From CAWCXF01 sp963799455 (lineage in GTDB: Bacteria > Pseudomonadota > Alphaproteobacteria > Rhodobacterales > Rhodobacteraceae): a stretch of 64,000 nt of DNA. The notes under the pieces are model-generated. The model saw nothing but the letters and a program-made list of their open reading frames with translations. It made no database searches and was not told the DNA's origin. Below, one piece after another: positions 57,203 through 64,000 of the stretch. The stretch covers positions 1,677,514-1,741,513 of the forward strand of contig CAWCXF010000007.1 of NCBI GenBank assembly GCA_963799455.1, in the 5' to 3' direction. The position numbers and the translations under genes were made by a program. The number at the start of each line of letters is the position of its first letter. Position 1 is the stretch's first letter.

Positions 57203-57986
57203 CGGCGAGATGGGCGAGCAGGCTCGGCGGCAGCGGGCCGCGCGGATCGCCCCAGGGGCGGGGGGCCCCGTCCTTCGTCCGGAGCGCCGCGAGGAGGCGG
57301 CGGTCGGGGACCGCGATGGCGACCGCCGCACGGCGCAGGTCGCAGTCGTGGGGCTGGCAGCCGCGGCCGACGATCCAGTCGCCCTCCCGCACCATGCCGG
57401 AGGAGACGTCGCCGCGCGTCCGCGCCTCCTCCAGCGCGTCCGCCCCCATGAGCGCGACGAGGGCCGCTTCCCAGTCGGGCGCGCGGAGGAGGTCGGCGGG
57501 CGCCGCACCGACCCAGGCGAGGGGATCGGCGCCCGGCGGGCTCCGCGGCGCCTGTCGGCCGAGCGCCACCTCACGGGTCGCCGCGCGGCCGTGGTAGACG
57601 AATGCCACGTCCCCGCCCTCGCGCGAGGGCATGGTGACGGTCTCGTCCTCCCAGGACACCTCGGCGGCCATGGCGCAGGGGCCGAAGGTCTCGGTGAGGC
57701 CGAGCCGATCGGGTCGGGTGTCGAGCCAGGCGTGGGGCGTCCCGCAGGCGTCGCCGCCCGAGCGGAGCGCCAGCAGGATCAGGGCGCCGACCTGCCGCTC
57801 GAAGGCGGCCGACATCCATTCGTCCCCGATGTCGATGGCCCGGCCGCCGACGGAGGGCGCGGGGGCGCCCCGTTCGCCCGCGATGACGGCCGCGCCGGAG
57901 GGGGTGTCGATGGGCGCGCCCTGGGCGAAGGCCGTGCCCGCCCAGAGCGTCAGGACGACGGTGGCGATCCTCGTCACGCTCGTCAC
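57195..57986 (-). CDS. Exported Ivy-like (vertebrate lysozyme inhibitor-like) protein
   Basis: A 263-residue protein with a signal peptide (IATVVLTLWAGTAFAQG). Near residue 220 is IVGRGCQPHDCDLRRAAVAI, which carries the CxPHxC loop that blocks the lysozyme active site in Ivy-family inhibitors. Another pair of Cys (GGDACGTPHAW and FGPCAMAAEV) suggests disulphides. It is longer than E. coli Ivy, so the N-terminal half (IDIGDEWMSAAFERQVGAL) is additional. The start is a GTG at 57986 overlapping the ruvB stop; a second GTG at 57977 is equally possible. Inhibition of lysozyme is inferred from the motif. Confidence 0.7.
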   Translation of the reverse strand: MTSVTRIATVVLTLWAGTAFAQGAPIDTPSGAAVIAGERGAPAPSVGGRAIDIGDEWMSAAFERQVGALILLALRSGGDACGTPHAWLDTRPDRLGLTETFGPCAMAAEVSWEDETVTMPSREGGDVAFVYHGRAATREVALGRQAPRSPPGADPLAWVGAAPADLLRAPDWEAALVALMGADALEEARTRGDVSSGMVREGDWIVGRGCQPHDCDLRRAAVAIAVPDRRLLAALRTKDGAPRPWGDPRGPLPPSLLAHLAGG

Positions 57987-59008
57987 TCCTCGAACAGCTG
58001 TCCTTGGGCGGGGTCGCGCGGCGCGTCGATCCCCAGATGCCGCCAGGCGGCCTGCGCGAGCGTCCGGCCGCGCGGCGTGCGCTGGATCAGGCCCTGCTGG
58101 AGGAGGTAGGGCTCGATCACCTCCTCGAGCGCGTCGCGGGCCTCCGAGAGCGCGGCGGAGAGGGTCTCGATGCCCACGGGGCCGCCGCCGTAGGAGCGCG
58201 CGATCAGCTCCAGATAGCGCCGGTCGCCGCCGTCGAGGCCGAGCCGGTCCACGCCCAGGCGCGTCAGCGAGCCGTCGGCCATCTCGCGGGTGATGCGCCC
58301 GTCGCCCTCGACCACGGCGAAGTCCACGACGCGGCGCAGCAGTCGGCCCGCGATGCGGGGCGTGCCGCGGGCGCGGCGCGCGATCTCGCGCGCGCCCTCC
58401 TCCTCGCAAGGGACGCCCATGAGGCGCGCGCCGCGGCGGACGATCTCGTAGAGCTCGTCCTCGGTGTAGAACTGGAGGCGGACGGGGATGCCGAAGCGGT
58501 CGCGCAGCGGCGTCGTCAGGAGGCCTAGGCGGGTGGTGGCGCCCACCAGCGTGAAGGGCTGGAGCTCGATGCGCACGGTGCGCGCGGCCGGGCCCTCGCC
58601 GATCACGAGGTCGAGCTCGAAGTCCTCGAGCGCGGGGTAGAGCACCTCCTCGACGACGGGGTTGAGGCGGTGGATCTCGTCGATGAAGAGGACGTCGCGC
58701 TTGTCGAGGTTCGTCAGGATCGCCGCGAGGTCTCCCGCCTTGGCCAGGACGGGGCCCGAGGTCATGCGGAAGTTGACGCCCAGCTCGCGCGCCATGATCG
58801 AGGCGAGCGTGGTCTTGCCGAGGCCCGGGGGCCCGTAGAACAGCGCGTGGTCCATGGCCTGGCCGCGCTGGCGGGCCGATTCGATGAACACGGCGAGGTT
58901 GGAGCGGGCCTCGGCCTGGCCGATGAACTCGGAGAGCCGCTGGGGCCTGAGGGCGCGCCCGTCCGCGACATCCTCCTCCTGCGCCTCGGGGTCCAGCACG
59001 GAGGTCAT
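57983..59008 (-). CDS. ruvB: Holliday junction branch-migration ATPase RuvB
   Basis: A 341-residue AAA+ protein. Walker A HALFYGPPGLGKTTLASIM, Walker B VLFIDEIHRLNPVVEEVLYP, sensor region LVGATTRLGLLTTPLRDRFG and the C-terminal winged helix QQGLIQRTPRGRTLAQAAWR are all present. RuvB hexamers drive branch migration with RuvA; RuvC then cuts. ATG MTSVLDPEAQ lies close to the usual start (RPQRLSEFIGQAEA). It is separated from ruvA by 82 bp that hold a palindromic repeat. Confidence 0.97.
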   Translation of the reverse strand: MTSVLDPEAQEEDVADGRALRPQRLSEFIGQAEARSNLAVFIESARQRGQAMDHALFYGPPGLGKTTLASIMARELGVNFRMTSGPVLAKAGDLAAILTNLDKRDVLFIDEIHRLNPVVEEVLYPALEDFELDLVIGEGPAARTVRIELQPFTLVGATTRLGLLTTPLRDRFGIPVRLQFYTEDELYEIVRRGARLMGVPCEEEGAREIARRARGTPRIAGRLLRRVVDFAVVEGDGRITREMADGSLTRLGVDRLGLDGGDRRYLELIARSYGGGPVGIETLSAALSEARDALEEVIEPYLLQQGLIQRTPRGRTLAQAAWRHLGIDAPRDPAQGQLFEE

Positions 59009-59056
59009 GCGGGGGCCTGGGGGACTGCATCGCAGCGGCGCGCCTCCAGCGCGACG

Positions 59057-59090
59057 TGCCCCCAGCGGGGGTTTGGGGGCAGAGCCCCCC
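59057..59090. repeat. G-run/C-run palindromic element between ruvA and ruvB
   Basis: tgccccc (59,057-59,063) faces gggggca (59,075-59,081), and gggggc-aga-gccccc (59,075-59,089) is a second overlapping hairpin. Two alternative stems from the same arms resemble an attenuator or a repeated intergenic element; similar G/C-run palindromes lie at 14,642 and 61,593. Confidence 0.5.
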
Positions 59091-59750
59091 TCACTGCGGC
59101 GCCAGCCTGCGCAGCGCCGACCGGATCAGGTCCGCGGTGGCGGCCTCGGGGGCTTCGCCCGCGGCCTCGGCGACGGCGCCCGCCGCCTCGCCCGGCCCGT
59201 AGCCGAGGTTCGACAGCGCCGAGAGCGCCTCGGCCTGGGCGGTGGCGGAGGGGCGGGGGGCCGCGGGGATGGCGACGGCCTCGACGACCTCGCCGTCCTG
59301 GGTGGGCATGGGGCCGGGGCCGGGCAGGACGCCGGCCATCGCCATGACGGCGGGGGCGCGGTCGCGCAGCTCGTTGACGACGCGCTGCGCGATCTTGGGG
59401 CCGACGCCGGGGGCCGCGCGCACGGCGTTCCAGTCGCCCAGCGCGATGGCGCGGCCGACGCCGTCGGGGCCAAGCGTGCCGATGATGGCCATGGAGGCGC
59501 GGGCGCCGATCCCCTGGACGGAGGTCAGCAGGCGGTGCCACTCCTTCTCGATGAGGGTGGGGAAGCCCACGAGCTGCAACAGATCCTCGCGCACGAGGAG
59601 CTCCGTCCAGAGCGCCGCGGGCTGGCCCGGCCCCGGCAGGCTCATCAGCGTGCGCTCCGAGCACTGGACGACGTAGCCCACGCCGCGCACGTCGATCACC
59701 ACGTGGTCGAGGCCGCGGTGCAGCACGACGCCCGCGACGCGGCCGATCAT
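59091..59750 (-). CDS. ruvA: Holliday junction DNA-binding protein RuvA
   Basis: A 219-residue RuvA. The OB fold starts MIGRVAGVVLHRGLDHVVID and VRGVGYVVQCSERTL; the helix-hairpin-helix pair is LLTSVQGIGARASMAIIGTL and RAAPGVGPKIAQRVVNELRD. The C-terminal domain III that binds RuvB is AEALSALSNLGYGPGEAAGA. It holds the junction in an open square. It begins 10 bp after the ruvC stop. Confidence 0.96.
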   Translation of the reverse strand: MIGRVAGVVLHRGLDHVVIDVRGVGYVVQCSERTLMSLPGPGQPAALWTELLVREDLLQLVGFPTLIEKEWHRLLTSVQGIGARASMAIIGTLGPDGVGRAIALGDWNAVRAAPGVGPKIAQRVVNELRDRAPAVMAMAGVLPGPGPMPTQDGEVVEAVAIPAAPRPSATAQAEALSALSNLGYGPGEAAGAVAEAAGEAPEAATADLIRSALRRLAPQ

Positions 59751-59760
59751 GCGACCCCCG

Positions 59761-60267
59761 TCATTCGGCGGCCCTGAGGAGGGCGGCGGAGAGGCGGCCC
59801 GCGGATTGCAGGCGGAAGGCGTGGCAGAGGGCCACGGCGAGCGCGTCGGCGGCGTCGGGCCCCTCGATCTCGATGCCGGGGAGCTGGTGGCGGACCATGT
59901 GCTCGACCTGGCGCTTGTCGGCGTGGCCGACGCCGACGACGGCCTTCTTGATGGCGTTGGGTGCATACTCACCGACCGCGATGCCGGTGCGCGCGAGGAC
60001 GAGGACCGCCACGCCGCGGGCCTGGCCGAGCTTGAGGGTGCCCGCGCCGTCGCGGTTGACGAAGGTCTGCTCGACGGCGGCCGCGTCGGGGGCGTGGCGG
60101 GCGATGACGGCCGAGAGCTGGTCGAAGAGCGACAGCAGGCGATCGGGCAGCCCCTCGCCCTCCGAGCGGCAGGCGCCGTTGGCGACGTGGGCGAGCCGGC
60201 CGGAGACGGAGTCGATCACGCCCCAGCCCGTGGTCCTGAGGCCCGGATCGATGCCGAGGACGCGCAT
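59761..60267 (-). CDS. ruvC: Crossover junction endodeoxyribonuclease RuvC
   Basis: A 168-residue RNase H-fold resolvase. Acidic catalytic residues: Asp7 in VLGIDPGLRTTGWGVID, Glu in AAAVEQTFVNRDGAGTLKLG, and the C-terminal Asp pair in EGPDAADALAVALCHA. YAPNAIKKAVVGVGHADKRQ is typical. It cuts junctions moved by RuvAB. ATG at 60267 (MRVLGIDPG) is the usual family start; a longer in-frame reading to 60,300 adds only MARMGGRGVGR. Confidence 0.96.
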   Translation of the reverse strand: MRVLGIDPGLRTTGWGVIDSVSGRLAHVANGACRSEGEGLPDRLLSLFDQLSAVIARHAPDAAAVEQTFVNRDGAGTLKLGQARGVAVLVLARTGIAVGEYAPNAIKKAVVGVGHADKRQVEHMVRHQLPGIEIEGPDAADALAVALCHAFRLQSAGRLSAALLRAAE

Positions 60268-60559
60268 GCGGCCAACTCCCCTGCCACCCATTCGGGCCAC
60301 GCCCTAGCACGAACGGCGAACACGGGTCGAGTGGGTGGGGCGTGCAGCGGTCGGGCGGTGTCGCCGACAGGCCTCGGCGCGTCGCGATCGGACCTCGGAG
60401 GGGCCTGGGATCCCGTTTGCTCCGCAACGTGTTACAGCACAGACATGCCATGCGTGGCGCGCATGAGGCCATGCGGAACGCACACTGGTTGTTCACTTCG
60501 CGGGGGCATAGCTGCGTCGTTCGGACCTCCCCGGTCGAACCATCGCATCTGAGGGCACC

Positions 60560-60724
60560 ATGGCCATCCTCCGCATCCTCGCCGCGCTCGCGGCTTCGCT
60601 CGCCACCTGGAACGCGGCGCGCGACGCCAGGCACGCCCTCGTCCGGCTCTCGCGGCGCGAGCTGGCCGACATCGGCCTGCACTCGGGCGACATCGAGATG
60701 TCGGCGCTGATGGGCGGGCGCTAA
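60560..60724 (+). CDS. DUF1127 (YjiS-like) small protein
   Basis: A 54-residue protein with an N-terminal amphipathic helix (MAILRILAALAASLATWNAA) and the conserved DUF1127 ending LSRRELADIGLHSGDIEM. In alphaproteobacteria related small Arg-rich proteins bind RNA or affect phosphate, carbon and stress responses. The upstream 290 bp is less G+C-rich and has no other gene, so it probably carries the promoter. The stop overlaps that of the convergent prmA gene by 3 bp. Confidence 0.85.
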   Translation: MAILRILAALAASLATWNAARDARHALVRLSRRELADIGLHSGDIEMSALMGGR

Positions 60725-61584
60725 GGCGCTTTCGCCAGGGTGAGCGTGGTCCAGTCGCCCAAGATCCCGCGGCGGCTCTCGGGAAGGCCCTGGGCGGCGT
60801 AGGCGGTGGCCACCTCTTCGGCCTGCTCGTTGAGCAGGCCCGACAAGACGACGTGGCCGCCGGGTGCGGCGAGCCGCGCCATGTCGGGGGCGAGGGTCAG
60901 CAGCGGACCCATCAGGATGTTGGCGAGGATCAGGCCGTAGGGGGCCGCGGCCGCGATGCGCGGGTGGCTCGCGCCCTCGGCCTCCAGGCACTCGACCGCG
61001 CCCGCGAGGCCGTTCGCCTCGACGTTCGCCTTCGCCACCTCGACCGCCACCGGGTCGATGTCGGAGGCGATGACGGTGCCGCCCATCGTGCGCGCCGCCG
61101 CCATGGCGAGGACCGCCGTGCCGCAGCCCAAGTCGAGGACGGGGCCCCGGACGCCCTCGTGGAGGAGCCGGTCGAGCGCGCGCAGGCAGCCGGCCGTGGT
61201 GCCGTGATGGCCGGTGCCGAAGGCCATCGACGCCTCGATGAGGAGCGCGACGCGGCCCGGCGGCAGCCGGTCCGCGTCGTGGGAGCCGTGGACGACGAAG
61301 CGCCCTGCCTCGACGGGCGACAGCTCGCGGCGGACGTGGGCGACCCAGTCGGTCTCGGGGATCTCCGAGACGACGACGCGGGCGCCGAAGGCGGCCTCCA
61401 GCAGCGCGAGGGCGGTCGCGGGGGGTGCTGCGTCGAAGTAGCCCCCGACCTCCCAGAGGCCCGAGCCGTCCTCCATCTCGAAGATGCCGACGCCTTCCGG
61501 CGGGGGCTCCAGGCGCTCGAACGCCTCGCCCAGGCGCTGCGCGGCGTCCTCGGAGGCGACGGTGGTGAGCGCCGTGAAGGTCAT
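60721..61584 (-). CDS. prmA: Ribosomal protein L11 methyltransferase PrmA
   Basis: A 287-residue SAM-dependent methyltransferase. The SAM motif is GPVLDLGCGTAVLAMAAARTM, preceded by MAFGTGHHGTTAGCLRALDR and followed by ASDIDPVAVEVAKANVEANG and LILANILMGPLLTLAPDMAR. It trimethylates L11 on Lys and the N-terminus. The N-terminal substrate domain (TTVASEDAAQRLGEAFERLE) is present. It is the last bacterial gene before the A+T-rich segment and is full length. Confidence 0.94.
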   Translation of the reverse strand: MTFTALTTVASEDAAQRLGEAFERLEPPPEGVGIFEMEDGSGLWEVGGYFDAAPPATALALLEAAFGARVVVSEIPETDWVAHVRRELSPVEAGRFVVHGSHDADRLPPGRVALLIEASMAFGTGHHGTTAGCLRALDRLLHEGVRGPVLDLGCGTAVLAMAAARTMGGTVIASDIDPVAVEVAKANVEANGLAGAVECLEAEGASHPRIAAAAPYGLILANILMGPLLTLAPDMARLAAPGGHVVLSGLLNEQAEEVATAYAAQGLPESRRGILGDWTTLTLAKAP

Positions 61585-61592
61585 CGGGGGGT

Positions 61593-61616
61593 CTGGGGGG
61601 CATGAATGCCCCCCAG
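61593..61616. repeat. 24-bp palindrome next to prmA start
   Basis: ctggggggcat-ga-atgccccccag, two perfect 11-base arms. It shares the GGGGGGCAT/ATGCCCCCC core with the palindrome at 14,642-14,665 (GGGGGGCAC/GTGCCCCCC). It lies 9 bp before the prmA ATG on the other strand, about 75 bp from the composition break. Confidence 0.6.
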
Positions 61617-62163
61617 CCTCATTCCGCGGCGACGCCGACCGGACAGGACACCCCCGTGCCCCCCAGCCCGCAGTAGCCGCCCCCAGTGAAGTTTTGATGT
61701 CAAAAGATTAGAAAAGTTTAATCGATTTTGGGTTGAGGCCACAGAAGTGCGAAGGAATTAATTAAGCTTTTAAGCCCGAATTTTAGTTTTAAATACCAAG
61801 ATTTATTGAGCCAGTTGTCCAGTAATTAATCACTGCGACTTTTTGGTAATTTTGCTCCTATATAGACAGCCTGTTGCGATTCTCTCGTTGGAAAAATTAC
61901 TGAAGGAGGCAAAATGCCCAAAATACAAGGGAGATGCTTTGCTGAATGATTTGTCAAAGAGGATCCCTTGAATAAGGCTTGCTGGAATGTTGGCGATCTT
62001 TTGGATTCAAAAGATTGATTTCAATTCATCAAAGAAGTTTCAAAGGATACGGGATAATTCAGGCGATCATGCGATGTGTTTTTCTCAATAAAATGACTGA
62101 TTTGGATTTCCAGGGAATGATTTAAAAATTAATTAATCTTTAAAAAAACAACAAAACTTCCCT

Positions 62164-62172
62164 ACTTACCTG
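62164..62172 (-). other. Consensus spliceosomal 5' splice site (CAG|GTAAGT)
   Basis: The minus strand reads CGGCAG|GTAAGTAGGG, a perfect metazoan/fungal-type donor. The upstream minus-strand sequence (62,173-62,300) has a short open stretch (KLPAPFYGFGGFVVLIPETG and more) ended by a stop just before the donor in that frame. Supports eukaryotic origin; the gene itself is not resolved. Confidence 0.35.
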
Positions 62173-62416
62173 CCGTATTTTCTCAAGTTGTGTAGTTCTT
62201 ATTGTATTGATGGATCCCGGCGAATTTCGTTGAAGAAGCGGTTGGTCCTGTTTCTGGAATCAGAACTACAAAACCTCCAAACCCATAGAAGGGGGCCGGT
62301 AATTTCCTTACTCAGATCCCTCAAAAGTTCCCCGTGCTGGCTATTCCTTTAGATTCGACGAGGCAAAACAAACCGGCGGGTATGACCACCTTCCAATTTT
62401 CAGTCAGACGGTTGGG

Positions 62417-63166
62417 ATGTTCATTGGCAGCAGTCAAAAGCCATTGTTGACCACAACCAAGACATCCAACACGAAAAAAGGAGCTAAGCGTGATGCTTGT
62501 TTGTCGATAATCCAGACGCTGTTCTCGGAACTTCGAAAAGAGTTGGGGCACACAGATCCAAGTCCGTTGTATGGACAGAAACAAAGCTTCAGATCATCAG
62601 CAAAGCCAGAATTCAAACAAGAGATCAAATCCGAATTTTTTCCTCAACCTTTCTCAAACAAAGAGCCCTTTGGAAGCGATCCAAACTACTTGTATGAACC
62701 AGATCCCTTTGGATCTACACATAGAAAAACGAAACTTACGAGTCTGACACAAAAATCAAATCGGAGCTTGACCCCGATACAATCCAGCCTCCCATTTACA
62801 AACAACCGCTCCAGAATACTGCGTGTCTTTATCTCTTTGTCGATCGTCCAAACTCTCAAGAAAATATCAAAAAGATGGCCTGTGAACTCTTTCGCCATGC
62901 AATCGATGAGGAAAGTCATCTTTCTCTTCAAAGAAAGCGATAATCCAGATCCATTTCAAATGTCCCTGCTCCCAAACATAAACTCGACTAGTTTCAAAAC
63001 ATTCAAAGGGCAAGATTCCATTTTGGCCTTTTTCAACTTTCAAAGACCGGCCGTCCATGAAGACAGAATCAAGTATTTACTCTCTGAAAATAACACCATC
63101 TTCTTGAATTGCCCAAAAGGTTCTGCCGGCTCTTTGTATGATCTGGCTACTCAAATTTCCCTTTAG
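62417..63166 (+). CDS. Unidentified A+T-rich open reading frame (249 aa)
   Basis: The longest open frame in the A+T-rich part, starting MFIGSSQKPLL and ending CPKGSAGSLYDLATQISL. It is Ser/Lys/Phe/Pro-rich with no signal peptide or membrane segment. Two stretches look alike: ACLSIIQTLFSELRKELG near the start and FISLSIVQTLKKISKRWP in the middle, so it may contain a diverged duplication. I do not recognise a family. The opposite strand has shorter open frames over the same bases, so even the strand is uncertain. Confidence 0.25.
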   Translation: MFIGSSQKPLLTTTKTSNTKKGAKRDACLSIIQTLFSELRKELGHTDPSPLYGQKQSFRSSAKPEFKQEIKSEFFPQPFSNKEPFGSDPNYLYEPDPFGSTHRKTKLTSLTQKSNRSLTPIQSSLPFTNNRSRILRVFISLSIVQTLKKISKRWPVNSFAMQSMRKVIFLFKESDNPDPFQMSLLPNINSTSFKTFKGQDSILAFFNFQRPAVHEDRIKYLLSENNTIFLNCPKGSAGSLYDLATQISL

Positions 63167-63204
63167 AAATCAGAAAATATCTACTTGTTTTTTTCCCTTT
63201 CGGC

Positions 63205-63327
63205 AGAAATCTGAAAATATTCTTTTTCTTTTCAGATTTCTGTAAACACTCATTTTCTTTTCAGATTTCTCTTTTTGATGTAAGAGTGTTTTCGGATTCT
63301 AAGATTTTCAGAATTGAAATCTGAAAA
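63205..63327. repeat. Clustered direct and inverted copies of TTTTCAGATTTCT
   Basis: agaaatctgaaaa (63,205-63,217) forms a 13-bp hairpin with ttttcagatttct (63,229-63,241), which is repeated at 63,258-63,270; gaaatctgaaaa recurs at 63,316-63,327. Copies are flanked by pyrimidine tracts ending in CAG, so they mimic 3' splice sites. Function unknown. Confidence 0.6.
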
Positions 63328-63521
63328 TACTCTTTCATTTTCTTCTCAAGCAAATATCAGAAAAAGACATGATTTTCTTTGTTAGCGTCTTTGGTGATCA
63401 CCAGTTGCATTGTTATCAATGTCAATCAAGTTTTGTTCTACGAAATAAACTTGTGGGGAAAAAAAAAACTGTTTAAATTGTTTGAAAATTTTGAACATAT
63501 CATTTTAAGAAGATTGCTTTG

Positions 63522-64000
63522 ATGGGTCCAAAGAAGAAGACAACAAAAAAAAAACGGCAAAATCGACTCCAACCAAAAAGATCAAAGCTGAAGTGGGAGA
63601 ACAAGAAGAACCGCAAGTTCCTTCTCCACATCCCATTGATCAATTCGCTGAACAAACAGAGCCACAAGAAAAGGAGCAACCAGAAGTGGAAAAGGCAATA
63701 CCAGAACAGTTGATCGGAAAAGAGTGTCCAGAAGAATTCAATAACTCAGCAAAATTGAACAGATTATCACAGAATCAGAAACTGGAAACGAAAGAAAAGA
63801 AGAAACAAAAGAAAAAGAAAAAGAAAGAAAAACAAAAGAAAAAGAAAAAGAAGAAACAAAAGAAGAAACAAAAGAAGAAACAAAAGAAGAAACAAAAGAA
63901 GAAACAAAAGAAGAAATAAACCAAACCACTCACAACGACACACAAGAAGAAGAGAAAAAAGAACCACCAACAATAAAAGGGGCTTTGCTGCCCGACCCAT
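63522..64000 (+). CDS. Lys/Glu-rich low-complexity eukaryotic-type protein, frame-disrupted, runs off window
   Basis: The ATG at 63522 starts MGPKKKTTKKK. After a run of ten A the natural continuation, TAKSTPTKKIKAEVGEQEEP, lies one base away. Near 63,770 a second shift leads to a frame reading ITESETGNERKEETKEKEKE and then tandem EETK units, ending EEEKKEPPTIKGALLPDP at the edge. No single frame covers all this. Homopolymer sequencing errors or a short intron would explain it. Basic N-terminus plus acidic/lysine repeats is common in nucleolar or cytoskeletal proteins; no family assigned. Confidence 0.4.

Larger units (their letters stand above)
61690..64000. other. A+T-rich terminal segment of eukaryotic character
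   Basis: At about 61,690 (after ...gccgcccccagtgaag) base composition drops from about three-quarters G+C to about one-third. No bacterial gene, Shine-Dalgarno site or codon pattern continues across it. It has a consensus splice donor on the minus strand, pyrimidine tracts ending in CAG, homopolymer A/T runs and a Lys/Glu repeat gene. It ends at the window edge. The likeliest reading is a contig that joins DNA of a bacterium to that of a eukaryotic host or food organism. Confidence 0.75.

Noticed and set aside
59041..59090. A tRNA-like or riboswitch structure between ruvA and ruvB
   Set aside because: Only G-run/C-run hairpins are present; no conserved tRNA or riboswitch sequence elements.
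62417..63166. A bacterial transferred gene in the A+T-rich end
   Set aside because: No Shine-Dalgarno site, no bacterial family similarity that I can see and eukaryotic signals nearby; treated as part of the foreign segment.

Overview
The window is almost entirely one very G+C-rich alphaproteobacterial chromosome segment (about 1-61,690), joined abruptly to about 2.3 kb of A+T-rich, eukaryote-looking DNA (about 61,690-64,000). Gene order points to Rhodobacterales: histone-deacetylase-like/xseB/ispA/dxs; a petP-petR type MarR/response-regulator pair divergent from a branched-chain aminotransferase; and the block prmA, DUF1127, ruvC-ruvA-ruvB, ybgC-tolQRAB-pal-cpoB, tilS, ftsH. There is no rRNA, tRNA or complete mobile element that I can see.

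Left part (1-19,000). A truncated GH15 glucoamylase and a glucose-dehydrogenase-like SDR run off the left edge. Next come a secreted DUF7282-like protein, a decayed RND efflux locus (2,690-3,575), a cupin, MprF, petR-petP and ilvE. Behind ilvE sit two identical 29-bp repeats around a 32-bp spacer that look like a minimal orphan type I-E CRISPR. A secreted sorbosone/PQQ-type sugar dehydrogenase is translationally coupled to a dihaem cytochrome c. An App1-like phosphatase and the isoprenoid block (xseB-ispA-dxs) follow.

Accessory region (19,000-46,500). An ECF sigma factor, a phased 11-bp repeat and a small Cys-rich ORF precede a P1B-type ATPase with an unusual CPD motif, DUF2933 and an isoprenylcysteine-methyltransferase-like protein. 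This runs without a break into storage-sugar enzymes: GlgX, archaeal-type GAPDH and alpha-glucan phosphorylase. After envelope genes (Cfa, a four-gene operon of small proteins, a frameshifted cardiolipin synthase, a PRC-barrel protein, an ABC1/UbiB kinase) comes a second sugar module: an HAD-OtsB fusion, a GH65 disaccharide phosphorylase, a Met-rich EF-hand protein, a D-2-hydroxyacid dehydrogenase and a lactate permease. Together these suggest phosphorolysis of glucans and disaccharides, glycolysis through an unusual GAPDH, and lactate exchange. A second, internally deleted copper ATPase relic, a small cytochrome c and many short minisatellites mark this as a fast-changing region.

Right bacterial part (46,500-61,690). 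Housekeeping genes on the minus strand: FtsH, TilS, the Tol-Pal system, an Ivy-like lysozyme inhibitor, RuvABC and PrmA. Many junctions use 4-nt GTGA or ATGA stop/start overlaps, which fix several starts.

Terminal segment (61,690-64,000). Base composition changes at once, with a consensus splice donor, pyrimidine tracts and a Lys/Glu-rich low-complexity reading frame. The simplest explanation is a chimeric contig (bacterial associate joined to host DNA), although a real integration cannot be excluded from sequence alone.
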